Shown here: positions 46,800-53,197 of the stretch, piece by piece | How positions within the stretch are numbered: the first letter of the stretch is position 1 | Layout of the letters: every line of letters begins with the position of its first letter | Assembly (NCBI GenBank): GCA_013816805.1 | Contig: JACDDS010000012.1 | Location: 62,001 to 126,000 of the forward strand | Reading direction: 5' to 3' | DNA: 64,000 bases | DNA from: Chitinophagales bacterium | GTDB taxonomy: Bacteria > Bacteroidota > Bacteroidia > Chitinophagales > UBA10324 | Position numbers and translations under genes: made by a program | The notes under the pieces: model-generated | Seen by the model: only the letters and a program-made list of their open reading frames with translations | Database searches by the model: none | Told to the model about the DNA's origin: nothing

Positions 46800-47129
46800 T
46801 TAACAACACTCTTTATCTTTAACCGTAACACTAAGCAATGTACCCAGGTATTGCTTGGCCAGCAACCATTCCTTTTCATCAATGCAGTAGCAGATGCTAG
46901 CTCCTTCAATTTCTCCTTTGATGAGTCCGGCGTTCTTAAGCTCTTTCAAGTGTTGGGATACTGTAGATTGGGACAACGGAAGCTCTTCCACTATGCCGCC
47001 GCAAACGCATGATTGTCTTTTGAGAAGAAGTTCTATGATTGCGACCCGCGCAGGATGCGCCAATGCCTTGGCATAAGTAGCGATTTTATTTTCCCTTATC
47101 GTAAACTCTTCAATTTTGGCAAAACCCAT
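46800..47129 (-). CDS. arsR: ArsR-family metalloregulator
   Basis: 109 residues, a winged-helix ArsR/SmtB repressor. HPARVAIIELLLKRQSCVCG holds the helix alpha-3 Cys-x-Cys pair expected to sense arsenite or antimonite. The recognition helix is PLSQSTVSQHLKELKNAGL, followed by the wing GEIEGASICYCI. A terminal CC may add ligands. It is first in an operon with arsM and the lipoprotein. Two ATCG-N8-CGAT sites, 12 bases upstream of its start and again before arsM, look like its operators. Confidence 0.93.
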   Translation of the reverse strand: MGFAKIEEFTIRENKIATYAKALAHPARVAIIELLLKRQSCVCGGIVEELPLSQSTVSQHLKELKNAGLIKGEIEGASICYCIDEKEWLLAKQYLGTLLSVTVKDKECC

Positions 47130-47141
47130 TTCTATAATTAT

Positions 47142-47157
47142 ATCGCAATATTACGAT
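47142..47157 (-). promoter_or_regulatory. ArsR-type operator candidate before arsR
   Basis: ATCGCAATATTACGAT, symmetric at 14 of 16 positions, 12 bases upstream of the arsR ATG and downstream of the -7 box at 47182. Binding there would block transcription, an autorepression layout. Confidence 0.65.
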
Positions 47158-47181
47158 TAACTTTTCTAATTACAACTTTTT

Positions 47182-47189
47182 CAAACCTA
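47182..47189 (-). promoter_or_regulatory. minus-strand -7 box TAGGTTTG for ars operon
   Basis: CAAACCTA on the plus strand, an exact TAnnTTTG on the minus strand. Transcription would start about 20 bases before the operator candidate and 47 before arsR. Confidence 0.5.
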
Positions 47190-47301
47190 AGAAATTTAAA
47201 AAGGAAAGCAAGCACTATCTTCAGCTGCCAACAAAATCGAAAATTAAGAATGATCAGAGAATCGTTAAATCAGTTTCAAGAGAAATAAAAAATGATGAGC
47301 A

Positions 47302-48207
47302 CTAAGCCGTAACTCGCTCGATGTGCATGATTATATTATCAATCTCATTTGGTGCAAACCAATTAATTTCTTTATCTTTTTTAAACCATGTCATTTGCCG
47401 TTTTGCGTAATTTCTGGTGCGCTGCTTTATCTTTAGTACTGCTTCATCCAGGGTGCAATTGTGATTTAAATATGAAATGAGTTCCCGGTAACCTACTGTT
47501 TGCAAGGAATTACGGTGCTGGTGAGCTAATAAAAATTTTACCTCTTCCAGTAATCCTTCATTCATCATACGATCGGTGCGCTCATCAATTCTGGAATATA
47601 AATCCTTTCGTTCCAACTGTAGTCCGATTTTAACAGGAATAAAATTACGGTTCTTCACTTTTGACGTGAGGAAAGAAGAAAAAGGCTTGCCGCTTGATAT
47701 GGAAACAGAAAGCGCACGAATCAGGCGATGCGGATTATTGAGGTCGACTGCTTTATAATAATCAGGATCATGCTGCTTCAATAACAGCTGTAACGCTTCT
47801 ATTCCTTTATCCCGGAACAAAATTTTCAAATGCTCTTCGGTATCATTACTAACTTCCGGAATGGAATCCAGACCCTCCAGTATGGCTTTAATGAATAACC
47901 CGGAACCGCCGGTAACTACTAATATATTTTTGTGTAAAAACAACCTTTCGATTACGGCTAAAGCTTCTTTTTCGAAATCAGCAACACTATATCTATCAAT
48001 AATAGAAAGGTTATTGATGAAGTGATGATCAATCTGTTTTAATTCATAGCCAAGAGGCTTGGCAGTTCCTATATTTAATTCGCGGTAAAATTGCCGTGCA
48101 TCCGCAGAAATAACTTCAGTACTAAAATATTTTGCTATTTCGATGCTGACCTGTGTTTTACCTACTGCGGTCGGACCAACTAAAACAATCAGGTAATTTT
48201 GCTGCAC
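47302..48207 (-). CDS. miaA: tRNA dimethylallyltransferase
   Basis: 301 residues. P-loop VGPTAVGKTQVSIEIAK near residue 11, then ISADARQFYRELNIGTAKP, INNLSIIDRYSVADFEKEAL, VVTGGSGLFIKAILEG and the C-terminal zone SLQTVGYRELISYL and RTRNYAKRQMTWFKKD. MiaA puts an isopentenyl group on A37 of tRNAs that read codons starting with U. Length is normal. It lies in a minus-strand run with the pRiA4b-like gene and cca, so tRNA maturation genes cluster here. Confidence 0.95.
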   Translation of the reverse strand: MQQNYLIVLVGPTAVGKTQVSIEIAKYFSTEVISADARQFYRELNIGTAKPLGYELKQIDHHFINNLSIIDRYSVADFEKEALAVIERLFLHKNILVVTGGSGLFIKAILEGLDSIPEVSNDTEEHLKILFRDKGIEALQLLLKQHDPDYYKAVDLNNPHRLIRALSVSISSGKPFSSFLTSKVKNRNFIPVKIGLQLERKDLYSRIDERTDRMMNEGLLEEVKFLLAHQHRNSLQTVGYRELISYLNHNCTLDEAVLKIKQRTRNYAKRQMTWFKKDKEINWFAPNEIDNIIMHIERVTA

Positions 48208-48279
48208 CTGCTATAAATCTTTCCGGTAAAGTTTAATTAAATACAGCTGATAGCAGCCAGCACTTTATCATTTAACTGA

Positions 48280-48972
48280 TTACAACGCATCCTCCTCGCT
48301 GAACCCTTCTCCAAATCCATCATCCGGTATGTCTTCCTCTTTTATAAACCCTTCCTCCTCCTGATCGTCCGTTTCATCTGCTATATCTGTGTCTTCTTTT
48401 TCAGTTTTTTCTGTTTCATCATCTGCTTCTATCGCAGTATCCTCTTCTCCAATAAGGCTCATTTCTTCAATATCCACCTCCTCTTCGTCTACCACTTGCT
48501 CCTCTCTAATACTCTCACGTTTACGTCCGTAATGCGCCATCAGGTCTTCCTTTTTAAATGGGGAAAGTCCCTGTTGCTTCACGCAAAAAGGATATGCGAT
48601 ATGAGATTTTTCTGAACCAGAAAGTGACATTAATTCCAGGAGAAAAACAAATTCCTGGCTGCCTTTGTATTCATAAACAAATTTTTGATGCGGGTCGTCG
48701 ATATAGGTTACCAAAAGTGGAAAAGATTGTGCCTTGGCCTTAGTACGTCCCTTCATTTTTTGTTCATCCGGCCTGGCAGCAATATCAATCTGCTTTACCC
48801 GCTGCCAGCTGTCATTAGCTTTATAGAATAAACCTTTATAAGGTGAAGGAAGGCTATAGGCGGTGACAATGGAGCCCTCAAAATCAATCATTGTATTGGA
48901 AGGCTTCACTTCAATATCTCTGAAGATGCTATCATCTTCTTCGTAAACTACCCGGAATTTGTACAGAGCCAT
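48280..48972 (-). CDS. plasmid pRiA4b ORF-3-like protein with acidic tail
   Basis: 230 residues. Residues 1-150 follow the IS1096-passenger/pRiA4b ORF-3 family pattern (YKFRVVYEEDDSIFRDIEV, SSYTF-like middle, FVYEYKGSQEFVFLLEL). Function is unknown. From about 160 to the end the protein is a low-complexity acidic tail, mostly Glu and Asp, ending FGEGFSEEDAL. Despite the family name nothing mobile lies near it. It is between miaA and cca on the same strand, with 63- and 72-base gaps, so an operon is possible. Confidence 0.8.
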   Translation of the reverse strand: MALYKFRVVYEEDDSIFRDIEVKPSNTMIDFEGSIVTAYSLPSPYKGLFYKANDSWQRVKQIDIAARPDEQKMKGRTKAKAQSFPLLVTYIDDPHQKFVYEYKGSQEFVFLLELMSLSGSEKSHIAYPFCVKQQGLSPFKKEDLMAHYGRKRESIREEQVVDEEEVDIEEMSLIGEEDTAIEADDETEKTEKEDTDIADETDDQEEEGFIKEEDIPDDGFGEGFSEEDAL

Positions 48973-49035
48973 ATTAGCTAATCTTGGAATTTATTATTAA
49001 CATTAAATCTCCTGCAGTACATTCTTATCTTAAAT

Positions 49036-50502
49036 TTATGTTTCATTCATCAATATATCCTTTTTATTAACTGCCTCCCACCCTGCTTCCTTTGCCTTTT
49101 CCAACATAAAGTTAAATGCTTCCTGATAATTATTGCCGATTCTGCCATCCAGAATTGCCTCTCTCACTGCGTCTTTTATAGTGCCAATTTCTCTACCGGG
49201 TAATTTATTAAAAGTCTTCATAATAATTTCACCGGTAATTGGTGGCTGCCAATTGCGCATTCGATCTTTATCTTCTACCTCTCTAAGCTTTGCGCGAACT
49301 AATTTAAAATTTTCAAAATAGTTTCTAACCTTATGCTGATTTTTAGAAGTAATATCTGACTCGCACAAAATCATCAGTGAATCAATATCATCTCCAGCAT
49401 CAAACAACAAGCGACGTATTGCAGAATCGGTTACTTCCTCTTTACTGACATTAATCGGCCTAAGGTGCAATAGCACCATTTTCTGAACGAACTTCATTTT
49501 ATCATTCAAAGGCAGATGAAATTTTCTAAAAAGTCCGGATACTTTTTTAGCACCTAAAACCTCATGCCCATGGAATGTCCATCCTTTTTGCTTTTCAAAT
49601 CGTTTGGTTTCCGGCTTTGCAATATCATGTAAAAGAGCAGCCCATCGAAGCCATAGGCTATCACTGCGCTGTGCCACATTATCAAGTACCTGCAAAGTAT
49701 GGTAAAAATTATCCTTGTGGCCTTTACCTTCATAGTTTTCCACCCCAAACAACTTTACAAATTCAGGAAAAATAATCTCCAGTAATCCGCACTTAAATAA
49801 GAGATCGAAACCTATAGATGGCTTCGGAGCCAGTAATATTTTATTTAATTCTTCGGAAATACGCTCCGCAGAAATAATTTGTATGCGTTCTTTATTACTG
49901 GAAATTGAAAAAAAAGTGCTGGAATTAATTTTGAAATTTAATTGTGTTGCAAAACGGATGGCGCGCATCATTCTTAAAGGATCATCAGAAAAAGTGATGT
50001 CAGGATCAAGTGGTGTACGAATCACTTTATTATGCAGGTCTTCTAACCCGTTAAATGCGTCAAGCACTATTGTTTCGCCGTTGCGCTTCAGCGGTATTGC
50101 CAAAGCATTTATAGTAAAATCACGCCTGGAGAGATCATCTGGCAGGTTACCATTTTCAATAATGGGTTTTCGGGAATTTGCACGGTACGATTCTTTTCTC
50201 GCTCCCACAAACTCAATCTGAAAATCCTTATACTTAAGTAAAGCAGTACCAAAATTTTTATACACTGCAATGGGTGGCAATGGCGTGAATTGCATGGCTA
50301 CCGTTTCTGCAAGTTCAATTCCACTTCCAATTACGGTAACATCCATATCCTTTGAATCGCGTTTCAATATTTTATCACGCACATAGCCCCCCACCAGAAA
50401 GGCCTCCATTTTCAGTTGACCTGCAGCCAATGAAATCTTTTCTAAAATTTCACTTTCCTCAGAAGAAAAAGGAAGTGAAACGCGGTGTTTATTGATTTCC
50501 AT
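49036..50502 (-). CDS. cca: CCA tRNA nucleotidyltransferase with HD domain
   Basis: 488 residues. The nucleotidyltransferase head has FLVGGYVRDKIL, KDMDVTVIG and RRDFTINALAIP, with DDPLRMMRAIRFATQLNF. An HD domain follows at about 265-330 (WAALLHDIAKPETKRF, FHGHEVLGA). It adds or repairs the 3' CCA of tRNAs, needed because neither tRNA gene in the window encodes it. A minus-strand -7 box lies 46 bases before the ATG, opposite the tRNA-Met gene, which is divergent. Confidence 0.94.
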   Translation of the reverse strand: MEINKHRVSLPFSSEESEILEKISLAAGQLKMEAFLVGGYVRDKILKRDSKDMDVTVIGSGIELAETVAMQFTPLPPIAVYKNFGTALLKYKDFQIEFVGARKESYRANSRKPIIENGNLPDDLSRRDFTINALAIPLKRNGETIVLDAFNGLEDLHNKVIRTPLDPDITFSDDPLRMMRAIRFATQLNFKINSSTFFSISSNKERIQIISAERISEELNKILLAPKPSIGFDLLFKCGLLEIIFPEFVKLFGVENYEGKGHKDNFYHTLQVLDNVAQRSDSLWLRWAALLHDIAKPETKRFEKQKGWTFHGHEVLGAKKVSGLFRKFHLPLNDKMKFVQKMVLLHLRPINVSKEEVTDSAIRRLLFDAGDDIDSLMILCESDITSKNQHKVRNYFENFKLVRAKLREVEDKDRMRNWQPPITGEIIMKTFNKLPGREIGTIKDAVREAILDGRIGNNYQEAFNFMLEKAKEAGWEAVNKKDILMNET

Positions 50503-50547
50503 TTGTTACTGTTCTTCAGCGAATTGCTCTGAGATATAGGTTCTGTG

Positions 50548-50555
50548 CAAAGTTA
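50548..50555 (-). promoter_or_regulatory. minus-strand -7 box TAACTTTG for cca
   Basis: CAAAGTTA on the plus strand, an exact TAnnTTTG on the minus strand, giving a leader of about 40 bases before the cca ATG. Confidence 0.45.
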
Positions 50556-50603
50556 CCCTGAAACTTCATAAGCTGACTGTGAATTCAAAATAGAAAGTGT
50601 CCT

Positions 50604-50611
50604 TATATTTG
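50604..50611 (+). promoter_or_regulatory. -7 box TATATTTG for tRNA-Met
   Basis: Exact TAnnTTTG match ending 17 bases before the tRNA, the normal distance for a short pre-tRNA leader. Confidence 0.6.
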
Positions 50612-50628
50612 CGCTCTCTTTTAATTAT

Positions 50629-50702
50629 GGCGAGGTAGCTCAGTTGGTAAGAGCGTCGGATTCATAACCCGGAGGTCGAGGGTTCAACTCCCTCTCTCGC
50701 TA
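50629..50702 (+). tRNA. tRNA-Met-type (anticodon CAT)
   Basis: A 74-base cloverleaf. Acceptor GGCGAGG pairs with TCTCGCT at 50695-50701 with G-T pairs at both ends, discriminator A. The D-arm is GCTCAGTTGGTAAGAGC. The anticodon loop TTCATAA holds CAT at 50663-50665, and the T-arm is GAGGGTTCAACTCCCTC. The anticodon stem TCGGA/CCCGG ends in an A-C mismatch at 31:39. It lacks the GGG/CCC anticodon stem of initiator tRNA, so it is elongator Met or the Ile2 (lysidine) type; these cannot be told apart here. CCA is not encoded. Confidence 0.93.
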
Positions 50703-50904
50703 CATTGCTTAGCTATTATTTAAAGTAAACAGCACCATATAAGCAACAAGCTTATTGTCAAAGGCTATGGCTAAATGCCTGTGTATACAGTGCTTGAGAC
50801 AATAATCATAAGCGTTCGATAAAGCACTTAACTAGCCCATTGCACTTTGCTCCTCTAAAAACAGAGTATTTTATTTGCTTATTTTCGTCGCTTTAATTTA
50901 TTGT

Positions 50905-52098
50905 ATGGAGCATCCTTCCCAACGCATTATTCAGCTTGCTGAATCGGAGACGCTGCAGATGGCGAAGCTTAGTCGTGAATATAAAGCAAAGGGATTTGAC
51001 ATTATAGATCTTTCACTGGGTGAGCCTGATTTTCAAACTCCTCAGCATATTATGGATGCCGCAAAAAGGGCCATAGATGAAGGGTATACAAAGTATTCAC
51101 CGGTGGCCGGCTTTTTTGATTTGAGGCAGGCTATTTCCGATAAATTTTTGCGCGACAATAACCTGAGCTTTACAGCTGAACAGGTAATTGTATCTACAGG
51201 TGCCAAACAATCTCTTGCAAATGTGATGATGGTTCTGCTTAATCCCGGTGATGAAGTAATTGTTCCAAGCCCATACTGGGTGAGCTACCGGGAGATAATT
51301 AAACTGGCGGAAGGAAAAATGATAGCAATACCATCTTCTGTCGAATCCAACTTTAAGATTACTGCAGAACAGTTAGAGGCTGCAATAACGCCACAAACAA
51401 AAATATTTTGCTTTTCCTCTCCGTGTAATCCCACGGGGTCCGTCTTTACAAAACAGGAATTAAAGGATTTTTCTCAAGTGCTTAAAAGACACCCGGGGAT
51501 AATTGTTGTTGCTGATGAGATCTATGAGTATATTTCCTATATAGGAAAACATGAAAGCATTGCTCAGTTTGAGGTGTTAAAAGACCGCGTGGTGGTGGTT
51601 AATGGCTGTTCCAAGGGTTATGCGATGACAGGCTGGCGCATCGGGTACATGGCGGCCCCTTTATGGATTGCTAAAGCATGCGATAAAATGCAAGGGCAAA
51701 TTACATCCGGAACTTGTACTATCTCGCAGAGGGCTGCCCTTACCGCTATAACTTCTGACCAGCACAAAACCTGGGAAATGCGGGATGCCTTTCAAAAAAG
51801 AAGAGATCTTGTATTACAATTACTTAATGATATTCCAGGCATCAAAGCCAACTATCCACACGGGGCCTTTTATGTATTTCCTGATATAAGTTCTTTTTTT
51901 GGAAAATCAAACGGACACATCACTATTACCAATGCAGATGATTTAAGCTTCTATCTTATTGAACAGGCCAACGTAAGTGTCGTTACCGGCAAAGCTTTTG
52001 GAGACGCTGAATGCATTCGTATTTCATATGCTACTTCTGAAGAAAAAATAACTGAAGCACTCAGGCGGATTAAAAAAGCGCTTGCTATGCTTAACTAA
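50905..52098 (+). CDS. PLP-dependent aminotransferase (aspartate aminotransferase class I)
   Basis: 397 residues from the ATG at 50905; the open frame starts 10 codons earlier with TTG, which is unlikely. The fold-type I motifs are clear: LSLGEPDFQTP, YTKYSPVAGFFDLR, SSPCNPTGSVF, VVADEIYEYI and the PLP-lysine Lys237 in GCSKGYAMTGWRIGYM. It is likely an aspartate or broad-range aminotransferase. The sugar kinase gene follows 43 bases later and starts a run of five same-strand genes. Confidence 0.92.
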   Translation: MEHPSQRIIQLAESETLQMAKLSREYKAKGFDIIDLSLGEPDFQTPQHIMDAAKRAIDEGYTKYSPVAGFFDLRQAISDKFLRDNNLSFTAEQVIVSTGAKQSLANVMMVLLNPGDEVIVPSPYWVSYREIIKLAEGKMIAIPSSVESNFKITAEQLEAAITPQTKIFCFSSPCNPTGSVFTKQELKDFSQVLKRHPGIIVVADEIYEYISYIGKHESIAQFEVLKDRVVVVNGCSKGYAMTGWRIGYMAAPLWIAKACDKMQGQITSGTCTISQRAALTAITSDQHKTWEMRDAFQKRRDLVLQLLNDIPGIKANYPHGAFYVFPDISSFFGKSNGHITITNADDLSFYLIEQANVSVVTGKAFGDAECIRISYATSEEKITEALRRIKKALAMLN

Positions 52099-52141
52099 AC
52101 AATTGTAAGATTTAAAAGTACAATTGTAAATTTTTATTCTA

Positions 52142-53119
52142 TTGAAAGCAATTGATTTTTTTAAGAAAATAAAGCCTTTGAAAGTTGTAGTAGTCGGCGA
52201 TGTGATGCTGGATACTTATTTATGGGGGCAGGTTAACCGCATTTCCCCTGAAGCGCCTGTGCCGGTGGTGTCTATAGAAAAAAAAGATGAACGACCCGGA
52301 GGTGCTGCAAATGTGGCCCTAAATGTTAAACTGCTTGGAGCTACTCCTTTTCTCTGTTCTGTTATTGGTAATGACGAATCGGGTAGATCATTCTTAAAGA
52401 TGCTTAATGCCTATCAAATTGGAACTGAAGGCATTTTTTCTAGTAATACCAGAGTAACTACCGTAAAATCGCGTATCATCAGCCGTAACCAGCAAATGAT
52501 GCGATTTGATTCTGAAACAGAGGCTGATTTAAACAGTGGCGATGAAAAGAAATTATTAAATATTATCAGAAATACTATTATGCGGGAAAAACCTCATGCA
52601 CTGATCTTTGAAGATTACAATAAGGGTGTATTAACCGAACCTATTATAAATGAAGTTATCGGTTTCTGCAGGAAAAGTAAAGTTCTTTGTTCAGTTGATC
52701 CAAAGAAAAAAAGGTTTTTTTCTTATAAGAATGTTAATGTCTTCAAACCTAATTTGCGGGAGCTGAGAGATGCTCTGAAGATGGATCACCTGGAGACTGA
52801 TACGAATCAACTGGATAAGGCAGTGGATGTTCTAAAAATACAATTACATCAGCAAATTACGCTGATCACATTATCGGAAGATGGAATATATTATCATAAC
52901 GGTGCTAAGGGATCTATTCTTGCAGCGCACATGCGTGATATAGCAGATGTCTCCGGCGCTGGTGACACGGTGATTGCAACTGCAACACTTGCTCTGGCAG
53001 CAGGGATGCCACTGGAATATGCTGCTTCCATTGCAAATATTGCAGGGGGTTTAGTATGTGAACATGTGGGTGTGATACCCATAACACGGGAAATGCTGAT
53101 AGAGCAATGGAACAGTTAA
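52142..53119 (+). CDS. heptose-7-phosphate kinase-type sugar kinase (RfaE domain I)
   Basis: 325 residues, PfkB/ribokinase fold. VVVGDVMLDTYLWGQVNRISP, then EAPVPVV, RPGGAANVALNVKLLGA, and the ATP/anion-hole motif SGAGDTVIATATLALAAG match the N-terminal (kinase) domain of RfaE/HldE. The kinase would make heptose 1,7-bisphosphate for LPS core or related glycans. Only the kinase is encoded; the adenylyltransferase domain is absent, as in split hldA/hldC systems. The start is TTG. A glycosyltransferase gene follows, supporting an envelope glycan role. Confidence 0.88.
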   Translation: MKAIDFFKKIKPLKVVVVGDVMLDTYLWGQVNRISPEAPVPVVSIEKKDERPGGAANVALNVKLLGATPFLCSVIGNDESGRSFLKMLNAYQIGTEGIFSSNTRVTTVKSRIISRNQQMMRFDSETEADLNSGDEKKLLNIIRNTIMREKPHALIFEDYNKGVLTEPIINEVIGFCRKSKVLCSVDPKKKRFFSYKNVNVFKPNLRELRDALKMDHLETDTNQLDKAVDVLKIQLHQQITLITLSEDGIYYHNGAKGSILAAHMRDIADVSGAGDTVIATATLALAAGMPLEYAASIANIAGGLVCEHVGVIPITREMLIEQWNS

Positions 53120-53197
53120 TTGATTTAATACACTTCTAATGAAATCGTCTGATCTTATAACTTAACTGATCTACACAAGCGATCATTTAAAAACGCT

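Noticed and set aside
48280-48972. Mobile element, because the family is named after an IS1096 passenger
   Set aside because: No transposase, inverted repeats or target duplications nearby; the gene sits in an ordinary tRNA-processing neighbourhood.
45173-50702. Attachment sites for integrated elements at the two tRNA genes
   Set aside because: No repeat of either tRNA 3' end, and no integrase, was found in the window.
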